The translations under genes and the position numbers were made by a program. Of a stretch of DNA of 64,000 nt, positions 35,999 through 47,441 are shown one piece after another. Source of the DNA: Morchella semilibera. Taxonomy: Eukaryota > Ascomycota > Pezizomycetes > Pezizales > Morchellaceae. The DNA lies in the NCBI GenBank assembly GCA_009192285.1, contig CM018603.1, positions 5,949,613 through 6,013,612 of the forward strand, written 5' to 3'. Position 1 is the stretch's first letter. Each line of letters starts with the position of its first letter. Under the pieces are notes generated by a model. It did not search any database and was not told the DNA's origin. It saw only the letters and a program-made list of their open reading frames with translations.

Positions 35999-37527
35999 GA
36001 TGATCGTCACCTGACAGATCCGGCCAGAGGTATCGTGCTTCTCGAATCTATAGTAAAGGGAAAGGGGGCCTCATGTATCTATTTACGCATTAAAAAGGAT
36101 CAGCGCGTGCGCAGTCACCAGAGCCTTGGTCCCACCTAGGCTACTTGGGAGTTCAGACGCACTTATCCCAGATGCGCTCAAAACGAGTGTACTGTCAATT
36201 ATAAGGGTGACCAGATACAAAGGGAGAAAGCGAACTTTTACGACCTAGCAAGATTCTCGCCCCCCTTCCCCTCCGTGTGTAGACTTGACAGGAGTTGCAA
36301 AATCCTCCTAGCTGTGAAAGCGCTCGTCGTCGGGATTGAGGTAAGCAAGTAAACGTTCAAGAAATTGCCACTATTCGCGAAGCAGCCCATCCAACCAGAC
36401 ACACGCAAAAGAACCTGTGTAAAAGAAGAGCCCGAGAAAAGAGTACGTAATAGATATATATAAGCGTTGCTACCACATTAGCAGCCCAGCCGCAAAACCG
36501 ATGATGGTTTTTTAATTGTCTGAGGTCAACGGAAGAAGCTTCTGTCAGACGAAAGAAGAAGGTGAGACGTAAAAGAACCAGCAACTGTAAAGATCTCCGC
36601 AAGGAGGCAGTGAGGTGATCGGTAAGCAAATAGGCGAATGAGATGGTATGTGGAGAAAAAGAAAGAGAAGAGTTCGGTTTTTGTCAGGGACTTGAATAAG
36701 ATATGTATTTAGGGCCTTAACCAGCGCAGGAGTACTTGAATTAGGGGGGGGAAAGCCGATTGAAATCTAGACAAGGGGCACCCGAATCTCCCGATCGCGA
36801 GTCCCTTGCAAGCTATAAATTGACGTGCAGAACTCACTTGAGACAAATTCAAGAAACTGTAACTAAATTCACACGGTGATAATCGTGCGTTTTACGCTCA
36901 AGAAACGCCGGCTAGGCAAAAAGAACCACCCCTCGATCTACGATCCATTCATCCTTGAACTCAAGTTTCAAAGACCCACACGAGCTCTGCTAACCTCTTC
37001 TATTGATTCTGAGGGGAAAAGGTGCGGCAATGAATCAATACTCCAGGCCCGGATTAATTCTCTGAATGCAATGGGTACCTTTATATATGTGAACTGATCC
37101 AATATTTTACCATCGCCCGGAGTAGCTACACATGTATGTACATGTAGGTACACTTGTGACAAAGCCCCGGAATGTGTGTCGTTGTAGCCTTCCTGATCCA
37201 GCCAATTGTAGCCTTCTAGGATCTCTTCCAGATCACATTATTTTGCTTTATGATACAATCTGCACCATACCCCACTAACCTCCACACGTCCACTCGTTCA
37301 CTCCCGACCCTCTCTCCCTTAGTGGTATCTATCCTCTACTCTAAATACTTTGACCATCTCCCCCCCCGTTATTTCTTGTCGCTCTCATAAACTTGTTTCA
37401 CAAAGATTACCCAGAAGAAGACTCACCCCAACTGCCACCATCAACCGCCACCCCACCCTTATCTCTACCACCATACAACCCCGCACTCCCTCGCTCATCA
37501 TCTTCTTTCGCCGCTAAAACACTTGAG
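35999..37527. other. Divergent spacer between MTC5 and UBC13
   Basis: No coding gene is supported. The stretch must hold the 5' regions of both flanking genes. CT-rich sequence with ACCACCATACAACC-like blocks precedes the UBC13 ATG (37400-37520). Open frames at 36357-36629 (-) and 36876-37097 (+) lack homology. Confidence 0.45.
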
Positions 37528-38412
37528 ATGGCTCTTCCAAAACGCATTATCAAGGAGACCGAGCGTCTTGTAGCTGAACCGTAAGTGACTATCCCGTCCC
37601 CAGTTTACTCACAACAAACTTTCATTTTATCTGTTTTTCATGTTGGTCTTCACATGGTTTCATGGGATATTCTATTTACAAGGCCTAAAAACTGACAATA
37701 TACACACAGAGTTCCAGGAATCAACGCTGTCCCACACGAAGACAATCTCCGGTATTTCGATGTCACTGTTCGTTGGCTCTTCGGCGTTAATACTGCTCCT
37801 ACTGCTCCGGTACCTTGCTAATAGCTCTACATAGATTCACGGACCCGCGCAGAGCCCTTACGAAGGAGGGATCTTCCGTCTCGAGCTCTTTCTTCCTGAA
37901 GATTACCCGATGACACCTCCAAAAATTCGTTTCTTGACTAAGATCTACCATCCTAATATTGACAAGCTTGGGAGGATCTGTCTTGATGTTCTTAAAGGTA
38001 AGCTTTAGTGTCGCTCTACTTGCCAAATTTTTATCAATAGGACGGGGGTAGGTAATGGCTGTAGCAACCGAAGTCCTATTGATAAAAACTTGACTAGTAG
38101 AGTGCAAACACTAGAACCTTTGAGGGGAGGAAATTATATAAAAAGTACTAATTTCTTTGTTTAGGAAACTGGTCACCAGCTCTCCAAATTAGGACCATCC
38201 TATTGAGTATCCAGGCTCTTCTTGGCGCCCCCAACCCGGACGATCCTTTGGCAAACGATGTTGCTCAAAGGTGGAAAGAAGATGAAAAAGCGGCCATACA
38301 GACTGGTATGTTGATCACTTTTCCTCCGAACCTCAGTGGTGTAGTTCCGTAATAACATCGAGTCTTCACATGAACAGCAAGGGACTGGACTAAAACGCAT
38401 GCTATGGTTTGA
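37528..38412 (+). CDS. UBC13: Ubiquitin-conjugating enzyme E2 N (Ubc13)
   Basis: Five exons, 37528-37580, 37710-37767, 37835-37997, 38165-38305 and 38378-38412, give 149 aa, the normal size. It starts [20 protein letters not shown] and has [20 protein letters not shown], the HPN triad at 76-78, the catalytic Cys at about 86 in [19 protein letters not shown], and ends [13 protein letters not shown]. Ubc13 with an Mms2-type partner builds K63-linked ubiquitin chains in post-replication repair and signalling. The third intron (37998-38164) contains a full hairpin repeat, which leaves the splice sites intact. Every exon join was checked for phase and for family sequence. Confidence 0.95.
38006..38113. 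repeat. Hairpin repeat H5 inside UBC13 intron 3
   Basis: Arms of about 38 nt pair: TAGTGT...TTTTTATCAATAGGAC against GTCCTATTGATAAAAA...ACACTA, with a few mismatches. The loop contains GGCTGTAGCAACCGAAG, the same core as the other hairpins. It fills most of the 167-nt intron. Confidence 0.75.
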
Positions 38413-38471
38413 TACCACTATTGGGATTTATTACAAATAATCTGTGTGCTTTATTATATCATTCAACAAAC

Positions 38472-39023
38472 ATGACTACCACTACTCATAAGCCACTTGC
38501 ACGAAAGTTGGAGAATTTGATACGGTAATTCGAGGAAGTTGTGCACGCATTATCACCAGCAATATCCTTGTGGAAAAACCTCGATATTTCTCTTCTATAT
38601 CATTTTTCGGAGAAGAGTTGAAGAATCTGATACGGATAGAACGCGTTTTTTCTGTATTCCTTTGGGTGTTCCTATTTCCTCTTTTTTTCCTTTTCTCTTT
38701 TTGATATTTTCGCTGAGACGTTGCCTGTAGCCTAATTTTACAGGCTTTCTATGAAATTGAAAAAACAAATTGTTTCATGATTTATCTAGTGCACCTGACA
38801 GCGATATTAGTGCAGCGAGAAGGGAGAAACTATTTTACCTTTGGTACATTCGATTCACAGACCTCCATGTACTTATAATTGTTCTCGGGATAAATACATT
38901 ATTACCAACAAAGACCAGGACATCGGCGCACCCAAATATACAGTACGGGAAAACGGAGCGAAATCATGGACTGCGGAATTTGATACCGAAGACTATTGTA
39001 TCGATACCATCTTAGCGAATTGA
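38472..39023 (+). CDS. Possible multi-exon gene or remnant, unresolved
   Basis: ATG at 38472 reads MTTTTHKPLARKLENLIR up to a GTAATT donor, and an acceptor CTGACAG at 38801 would continue in phase as DISAARREKLFYL. Further on, a frame ending at 39023 reads DKYIITNKDQDIGAPKYTV, ENGAKSWTAEF and DTEDYCIDTILAN, which looks like coding sequence by composition. I could not join the last part to the rest with an intron of plausible length, and I recognise no family. It may be a decayed gene, or the model may be wrong. Confidence 0.22.
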
Positions 39024-39886
39024 CTAGAATACAGTAGTGAATCCACGCCAATTTTTTTTCCCCTCTTCTTGCTACTGTAGTTCTTAAAGGCGTTATTTGG
39101 AAAAGCTTATTTGAAAGAGCGGAAGTGGTTAAGTAAACCGTTCCACCCCACCATCCTACCTACATGTATATATATATACACCAGAACACCCCATCACTTG
39201 TTCCTCACCCACCACCCAACAACCGTTCCACGTCCTCCTAATTCTGGCCGGTACCACCAGAAAGAGTGAAGAATTCCATACACTCTCTATTATAATGTCA
39301 ATATTCCTCTAACTATAACCGGTGTAACAGAGAAAGATATACATTGGTGGGCTTTGAGTAAGGTACAAAACACCGCCTCTAGCCTCTTTACCTATTACAA
39401 TTGCAATACTACACGTATCTATGATAAACGTAGAAAAGGAGTTGGAATACGAAGGCACGGAGTAACATTCTAATCAGGTAACTATTGCGTTTCGATAATT
39501 CGCCGAAACTGGTTATAATACTATCGGCTTTAGTAGGTGCTCGAGTACAAATAACCAGCATCCCCCCCCCCACCCTCTTTCTTCCACAACAAAAACACAA
39601 TGTTCGCAGCACTTCTCACCCCCAACGCCCAACAGGAGCCCGACTTCTGTGCGCATAACCGTGTGTCTTCGGTACTTGCAGCAATAAACAGCTGCTCCTC
39701 CTATCCTAAAGGTTAGTCTCAAATAGCACTCTCCTATGTAGAAATCAATAGAGCAAAGGAAGAAAGTTGACACATGGGGCCCCGTTATAGATGTGAATTC
39801 GAGCAAGCGGGGTGAGAGGAGGCCGGTTGTCAACAGCAAAGCGAATAAAAGCCGACCGAAGCTGCGGGGCGCCTAGCCCTCCGCAA

Positions 39887-40345
39887 ATGTCCCTGGCTGT
39901 TAAAAATAATGACCGAACAAACGGGGGCGCCCTCCTTTCTATCGGCAAGGAGAGAGGTGTCAAATGCGAAAAAAAACCCGCAATTGCAAGAGCGGAAGAC
40001 GTCCGTATCGAACCAATGGATCCTAGCGACCCTAGGTATAATCTCCCAGTCCCCGCCCGGAACTTGCGGCGCAACCCAACGCGCGATCCAAAAAGCTGGA
40101 AATACTACGATGATTCATGGGACGAACCCGCTACGGTTATCAAGACGAAAACTATCCGCATTGAACCAATGGATCCTAGCGATCCTAGAAATAAATTTCC
40201 TGTTCCTTCCCGGAACTTACAAACGCGGCACGACTCAGCTCACAATTCAATGAACTGGACTTTTTGTTATGATGATTCTTGCCTCGTCCATATGTCAGAG
40301 AAGGATGGGAAAGGGTATTACCCTAGCGCCCCCTATTGGCGCTAG
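39887..40345 (+). CDS. Short ORF with duplicated motif, retroelement-like remnant
   Basis: An uninterrupted 152-aa frame from the ATG at 39887 holds an internal repeat: RIEPMDPSDPRYNLPVPAR and, about 50 residues later, RIEPMDPSDPRNKFPVPSR, each followed by a Trp plus YDD segment (KYYDDSWD; FCYDDSC). It ends with VHMSEKDGKGYYPSAPYWR. The ending (YDDSC...H-SEK-G-GYYP) resembles short segments that I associate with fungal LTR-retrotransposon polyprotein remnants; this is recall, not an alignment. No reverse transcriptase or integrase is present nearby. The frame is open another 75 nt upstream without an ATG. Confidence 0.35.
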   Translation: MSLAVKNNDRTNGGALLSIGKERGVKCEKKPAIARAEDVRIEPMDPSDPRYNLPVPARNLRRNPTRDPKSWKYYDDSWDEPATVIKTKTIRIEPMDPSDPRNKFPVPSRNLQTRHDSAHNSMNWTFCYDDSCLVHMSEKDGKGYYPSAPYWR

Positions 40346-41623
40346 GATACTCGCCTTGGTATTACTTCTTTTGTTTATCTCCTGGGATTATCTTGCTTAT
40401 TAAATCCGTCTTTCTTGTCCTCTCAGTACAATTGGTTACCACTTCCTGCATATTCACGTGTATAAAAATTTAAAACACCCCCCCGCAATCATTCCACTTG
40501 ATTGACGCTGAGGTCACACCATCACCGATAATCACTCGGCCAAGATACATGGTATTTAGTATGGTTTAGTGTAGCCCTGTCTGTGATTCGTTGTGTGTTT
40601 AGACTCTTCTCACAATACGATATATATGTAATTCTGATACTTAAACATGCAGCGGAGACGACTCTTAACATGCACTACCCGCTCTTGCTACCAGGACGTG
40701 ACGAAATGTAGTCAACGTGTATAGATAACCCATAACGCAAGGTACATCTTTCAAGATCACTATCAACTACTTCATTACATATAGGATAATAAGATGATGG
40801 CTCACAACATTTAGGGCAGATGATGATTATAAGGTTGACACTTGGTTTAAGATAGGACCCGAACTGGCACTAGATCTAGGTATATATGTTAGGTGAAATA
40901 ATGTATAGTATTTATAGATTTATAGAACATCGAGATATGTCTGAGTCAGCGTGGGGTGAGAACCTCATTCTTCTTTAATTCTTTAAGGTTATAGGGGCAA
41001 GCCAGACAGGTATTACTGTTGCGACCACTGTCTAAGACTACTAGCCTTACCCCTGCAGTCGTAGTAGCGATAGAGTGAGTATCAGAAAGGCTATTGTCCA
41101 ACTTTGCATTCTGTCCCATATGCCGGAATTTTACCGTAGGTACTAGACTATATATGGCCCCACTAAGCCTGCGGATCAGGAGACGTTAACTTGACCTAGA
41201 AGCCTATTATTTACATAGAGTACTGCACTCATTCTTCCAAAGAGATCATGTCTCAGGTGATCTGCGCTGCTAGCAAAACCTCGCCTTTCATCTCAGTTCA
41301 CCCATCATGATCAAACCGATTGGGGATGCGCACTGCGCAGCAAACGTTTATTCCTATTGTGACATCACAAACACCAACTTCCCGCCACCCGCCTTTCAAA
41401 CATTCACGTCTTCTAAGCCTTTAGGGATTTTTTGGTTCTTTGAAATTTTTCCCTATGAAGGTATCACACTGTATACACCCGGAAACGCAAAACTCCGACA
41501 TAACTGACAATTCCTCAAATTCCTTTTGTTTTTAATTTCTAGCGGAACCTGAGTGCGAGAGCAAACAGCCATGCAGAGCCTATCGGAAATAAGATAAACT
41601 TGGCCAGCTCTCAACACCTAACT
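40346..41623. other. Intergenic spacer, AT-rich
   Basis: No gene is supported. It contains the decayed hairpin at 40991-41056 and scattered ATATATA and TACAT blocks. Confidence 0.45.
40991..41056. repeat. Hairpin repeat H6, decayed
   Basis: ATAGGGGCAAGCCAGACAG on the left pairs with CTGTCTAAGACTACTAGC and CTTACCCCTG on the right if a deletion in one arm is allowed. The loop has ACTGTTGCGACCA, one change from the GTTGCAACC core of H3. Confidence 0.55.
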
Positions 41624-43456
41624 CTATTTCTTATTCGAATCAGGCGCAGTAAGAGGGGCGGAACGGTATAGTAGGATAAGGGCGGAATGACTTTCTCCTA
41701 CAAATGATTATACCTCGTTAGGTTCGATCCGGAGGGTCAGAGCATTTTAGTTTTAGAGTATGAACCTACCTCCACCGGCCAAAGACTCAATTTTGTCCTG
41801 ATCAACCTCGGAAACTTTATCGTCATTGAAAAAGTACCAGGTTTTTCCATCACCGCCCTCTTTCTTAACGTAACTGCAATAATGTCCCGAATCTGCGCCA
41901 GCCCCTTGATGCGTAATAACACCCATCAATTCGTAAAGACCACTTGGATTACACCCATCATCCGCAGCAAGACCAGGGTCCAGTTTGTCTTTTAACTCTT
42001 GTTCCCAATCCGGGGCATTCGCATCATCCTCTTCTACCTTTTTTGCAGCAGCAGCTTTTTCCGCCTCCTCTTTGGCTTCCGCGGCCTTGCTTTGGGCAGA
42101 CCCGAAACCGCCCATGCCAGCATTCCCACCAGCAACATCATCGGGGTTTGCTGCACTACGCTTCAGTCTTTTACGAGCTCGCTCACGATCTTCTGCATCC
42201 TTCCGAAGGTCACGGAGGCGATCGCGGACAGGGATCAATTTGGCACGGAGTTCGTCGGTGCAATATTCCGAGGCATCAAGCTCGAAAGGAAATGTTACTT
42301 TACGCATAATCTTGGCCTTTTTGTTTATTTCACGTTTCCAGTAGAAACGAACAAAGTGACACTGCAGCAACATTAACAAACCGGGTACATCAGAGGCTAG
42401 GTAGATACACCTACAGTTAAATACTTAGGTAGGCGTGTGATTTTACTGGTCTTAGTGTAAATGGCATCTTTCCCTAGGGTAGGGCTATTCTTCTCAATCT
42501 CTTCAGTCAAGCCAGCAATTAGACCGTCGCGTAAGTGATTGATGGATTGGTTAATGTGGCACTTCAAGTTCACGAATGACTCGGTAGTTTCAACGGGTGG
42601 TTCATCTGGGGTATCTTCGTTGCATTTCAGGGTGGAAACCGTCTGCCCGGATAAGTACTTGTCGACAAACGAGACGTCGCCCGAAGAACCGTCTGTTGAT
42701 TGAATTTTCAGCTTTTGACGGAGCTGTGAGAGAATTTGAGAATAGCACTCCTCTGCATCTTGTTGAGAATATTGTCCGTTCTTTGCCTTTTGGGCAAATT
42801 GTGGGAACGCCATCCGGAGAGCACTAAGAAACATCATTGGCGGAAATCCCTCAGTAGTTTGGCCCATCTGTTTATATAAATCCCTCAATGCTGATGTCAA
42901 ATCAGAACCCGCAATTCCACCTAAGCCTGATAATAAAGAGCTTGATCCACCAGCTGCTCCAAATGCACCTGCGGATGGGCCACTGCTCTGGTACTTCTGC
43001 AGCTCCTCCTGGAGCTCAGGTACAAACCGAAGAGTTTGAAGAGTTGAATTCATGTAGCAAGTATTTCCTAAATTTTGTAATCCAGATGGAGTGGAGCCTC
43101 CAAACGCAGCGATTTGGGCATCTGTCATATCCTCGAGAAACTTCATCTTTTCCTTAGGCGCCTGAACATGTTTACCAGCCGGGGTTCCCATCATCATGAA
43201 TTTATGCCCTGGTTTCAGGCCTAATGAAGAGAGATCCGTATCATCCTTTAGTTGTCCGCCTTTAATTAAGACCTTTTGTCGCTCGGGTTCGACACCAGTG
43301 ATGGAATATAGCTGGTACTTAAAAACTTCTCCAGGCTGAGAGATATCTACTTCGAGCTCGTGGCGTTTTCCGGCATGAGTAACAACAACTAGATAAATGT
43401 GAGTGCGGGGTGATAGTTGGAAGGAGTAGAGGTGTTTTACCTGGTATAGAACTCAT
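41624..43456 (-). CDS. UBP6: Proteasome-associated ubiquitin hydrolase Ubp6/USP14
   Basis: Four exons on the minus strand, 43456-43441, 43388-42415, 42361-41770 and 41697-41624, give about 551 aa. A ubiquitin-like domain (residues 5-80: VVVTHAGKRHELEVDISQPG, KVLIKGGQLKDD, LGLKPGHKFMMMG) precedes the USP domain. The Cys box GLQNLGNTCYMNSTLQTLR places the nucleophile at about Cys116; the His box LYELMGVITHQGAGADSGHY places the catalytic His at about 490; the splice-restored end reads ESHSALILLYRSAP. Ubp6 binds the proteasome base through its UBL and trims ubiquitin from substrates. The first exon is 16 nt. The middle splice gives YLTCHFVRFYWKR where most homologues have V for C. Confidence 0.94.
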
Positions 43457-43694
43457 TTTGATGTTTTGAATTTTGACAAATCTTTATTCTATCGGATAAC
43501 GCGCTGAGGTATACGCGGCGAGAGATGAAGGGAATGATGAATGATGAAGTTGAAAGGGGGAGGAGGATTTGAGGTGCTGGCAAGGAAGGAGCATTGGCGG
43601 GGTGATATCTCTTGAGCCACTATGATTGCCACAAGAGGCTAATAATTCAAGGGTGTGGCGTTATTTAGTAAAATTCAAACTACTAGCGGCAAAA

Positions 43695-43798
43695 ATAAGT
43701 TTGTCCCTTTTGATACAAGGAAAGTTTTAAGCACCAAAAGGGACAGACTTGTTTTTTTTTTTTTTTTTTTTTTGGCGAGTATGATGTGCCTACTCGCC
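43695..43798. repeat. Two small hairpins separated by a T23-24 run
   Basis: AATAAGTTTGTCCCTTTTG pairs with CAAAAGGGACAGACTTGTT across a 25-nt loop (43695-43752). A homopolymer T run follows, then GGCGAGTA...TACTCGCC (43774-43798). The T run at the end of a repeat could mark a retroposed copy, but this is a guess. Confidence 0.5.
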
Positions 43799-44334
43799 AC
43801 AGTACCTTAGAAAGATGTTACAACCAATATACATGGCAGAACAGCTACTGGAATTTTTGTACCAACACTGTCAAACGAAATCTCAAAGTCATGTAGGTAC
43901 GCCTGCATATAAAGGCCCGTAGAAATACTTATTCTCTCGACTAATATCTATTCAGATGTACACTCTTCTCGACCGGATAATGTACCTAATAGGAGCAAGC
44001 CCCTTGGCTATCACCAGTAGGAGATATAGGGAACACCAAATATCAGATTGGCCCAATGTAAACCGGCTTCTTCAATAAACAATTTCTGCAAGAGCCAAAT
44101 CTAGCGACATAGAAAATTTGCGCATTGCATACTAAAAAATGAAAAACCCAAAACAAAACCAACGGACCGACTCCGAATATTCACATCCTATTGCTTCCAT
44201 GACCTCCCCTACCCAGTAGAAGAATTTTGGGACCACAAGTAAATTTTTATTTATTTAATACAAGCATGACACGTAAGAAACCATGTCATGATGTACCCCC
44301 AAACCCCAAATCCCCCAAAGAAAAGAAAAACCGC

Positions 44335-45117
<783 letters not shown>

Positions 45118-45468
45118 GGTTGCAATTCGTGTATTTACGCTTGTGATGGTTGATATGTGGGGCGCGATAAGAGGGGGGTGGTCGGTTGGCGTTGGTTGTC
45201 GTTGGATCAATTTTCACTGAAGTTTCGCAAGACAAAGATTCGATGTGTGAGATCGATTGTGGGTGACCCCATGACTGTGTGAGGGCAAAACCCTATGTCT
45301 TGGCACAAATGTCTCACCATTTACAATCAATGTGCGTTCAATAGTAAAAATTACCTATATTGTAGTTAAAATAAACTGTAATAATGGCTGCTGGTTTGTG
45401 GTAATCCTAATGTTTCCTGTGTCACCGAGTGATAGTCTGTGACGCATCCGGCGGTCGACAGCCGATCT

Positions 45469-45572
45469 TACACGCTTACCAGCAAAAGAACCAGGGATTA
45501 TTTGTATGAGAGAAAGGCGCCACTCAATACAAATTATCCTTAGCAACTGGTTCTTACGCTAGTAAGCGTGTA
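45469..45572. repeat. GGCGCC-centred hairpin, copy 3
   Basis: Outer arms TACACGCTTAC and GTAAGCGTGTA, then AAGAACCAG and CTGGTTCTT, enclose GGATTATTTGTATGAG, GGCGCCACTC, ATACAAATTATCC. The centre is nearly identical to 14096-14218, while the outer arms differ. Confidence 0.72.
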
Positions 45573-45626
45573 CAATCACGAGCTTTCCACTCAATCTTGT
45601 GCCGGCTAGCGAGGCCCGGCACTACG

Positions 45627-45733
45627 GGGGTAGGGGTAAGTCTGTCTTCTCACTTAGCCCTACACCTGAAGTACTACGGGTGTAGGCCGTCGTTGCAACA
45701 GTTCTTACTGTCGCCTACACCCGTCATAGTACA
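45627..45733. repeat. Composite hairpin H7 (two adjacent inverted repeats)
   Basis: First CTACGGGGGTAGGGGTAAGT against ACTTAGCCCTACACCTGAAG, then GTACTACGGGTGTAGGC against GCCTACACCCGTCATAGTAC with loop CGTCGTTGCAACAGTTCTT. The second loop is close to the complement of the H4 loop. It appears to be two family members fused or inserted one into the other. Confidence 0.68.
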
Positions 45734-46176
45734 TGTATACTAGGTCTCATAATCTACATATAGTACATAGTAGACATTCAATATAACCGTGGATAGAACT
45801 TGATTTACACCCACAAGCACAATTCCAACCAGAGATCCCTCATCGAGGACTTGAAACTGACATGTAAGTACATATATATACTCTAGAAATACGAGGGAAA
45901 CCACCTGGAGAATACTGAGTAAAAGTACATAGTATATACTTACGTACTAGGGGTACAAGCTAAATACAAGGCATGCCATAGCTTATACTGCGCAATGTTT
46001 TGTACTTTAAAACAAATACAACTGATATAAGGAGGTGCGAATCTCTTTCGTGCTGTGGCTGAGCATCAGTTACCCGGATGGCCTGGAAACCCCTGACAAC
46101 CAACGTCACTTAGACATTGTTGATAAACAAGCTTCCAAGCTTCCAAGTTCCAACGCCAATACAATATTCGTGAAAA

Positions 46177-47441
46177 ATGCTCGTCGACTACACCTCTGAC
46201 AGCGATTCTGAATCTGAACAAAAACAACTCACACCGCCTCTAGAATCACAACCATCAAAACTAGGACTTTCGGCATTTCTACCAAAACCCAAGGGCGCCC
46301 GAAAATCTGCCGCAGGTGGCGGCGAGGACGGTCCCAAGAAAATAATCGTTAACCTCCCAAAATTCAAAGATGACGAGGTTGATGATGGTCCCCCGACGAA
46401 AAAAGCAAGGGTAGGGGGGGGTTCAAGTTTAAGCGCTATGTTACCAGCGCCGAAGAGGTCTGGTGCAGCACTGAGGAATGCACCACTGCCACCGCCTTCC
46501 CATTCTCGAGTAGCTCAAGAGACTCACAAAGTGGGCGAAGAAATCGTAAAGGTCGGAGAGGATAAAAAATTACCTTCACTTGACAATGAGGGTGTGGATA
46601 GATCAACCAAATTTGTTCCACAGTCAGTAGCAAGGAAGCCTATTCAACCCACAAGCTCGTTCAAACACTCGGGAGCTATTAAGGGCTCCACATCGAAGTC
46701 AGCAGTTACAAAACAAAAGATATCTTTATTTGGGACAGGTATGACCAAAGTTCTCTGAGAGTAATTGTGTATGTAATTGATTCCAAAAATGACAGGCCCA
46801 AGTCTGTCGTCTTCTACGAAATCTGTAACAAAATCCATAACATCAGGCGAGTACCAACCAATAATGCTCACAACCGCGGCGCCTGCAAATCGGCCAAAGG
46901 GAACAATGTCTGGTGCCCAGGACGAAAACCCCTATTTCGAAGAGACAAATGGTGGGGCCATAGACCTTGAATCGAATTCAGTTGACAGCAGAGTCGAAAA
47001 TGGACCACAAGACCTGGAGACAGTTGCACGAGAAGCAGGCCTGGACGATGCTGCCGTATGTTAATCTAAATCTCCAAGTAAGCCTCGACACTAATGTAAA
47101 AGCAGATGCGCCAGCTTTATGGTCGACGAGGCCGTGGAAATGCCCCTCTTAATATCACAAATTACAGTGTGGACCAGGAATATAATAATAATGAAATCAG
47201 CAGGTCAATGGGGCTATTAGAAGAAGTAAAACCTGTCAGAAGTATCGCTCCCGGGAAGCACCAACTTTCCTCATTACTTAATGGTATAATCCCTTTCCTT
47301 CATGAATTAAAATTTTGTAAGCTTTGTTGGTTTCCTAACGATTTTATTGGTAGCTGCACAATCACAAAGGGGGCTTTGGAAGATGCTTTCGCTCAAGGGA
47401 AGAGAAACAAGAAAGAGGCTGGTTCCAAATACGGATGGTGA
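46177..47441 (+). CDS. PRCC-like protein (mitotic checkpoint regulator family), one-base frame break
   Basis: Exons 46177-46738, 46796-47055, 47106-47283 and 47354-47441. The start MLVDYTSDSDSESE, KLGLSAFLPKPK, KIIVNLPKF, the central ISLFGTGPSLSSSTKS, the MRQLYGRRGRG block with NITNYSVDQEY and the C-terminal HQLSSLLN...KRNKKEAGSKYGW match the PRCC family, linked to splicing and MAD2B control in animals. The last splice is phase-correct as N-A-AQSQRG, but the next codons read in the neighbouring frame as ALEDAFAQGKRNKKEAG. One extra G in the GGGGG run near 47369-47373 would reconcile both conserved parts. Either the genome has a one-base deletion or the sequence is one G short. Product about 360 aa if intact. 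Confidence 0.8.

Noticed and set aside
41700-41740. tRNA B-box-like GGTTCGATCC
   Set aside because: No A box at the right distance and no acceptor or anticodon stem can be formed; it lies in a Ubp6 intron.
43753-43773. Poly-T run as RNA polymerase III terminator
   Set aside because: No pol III promoter or structured RNA gene precedes it.
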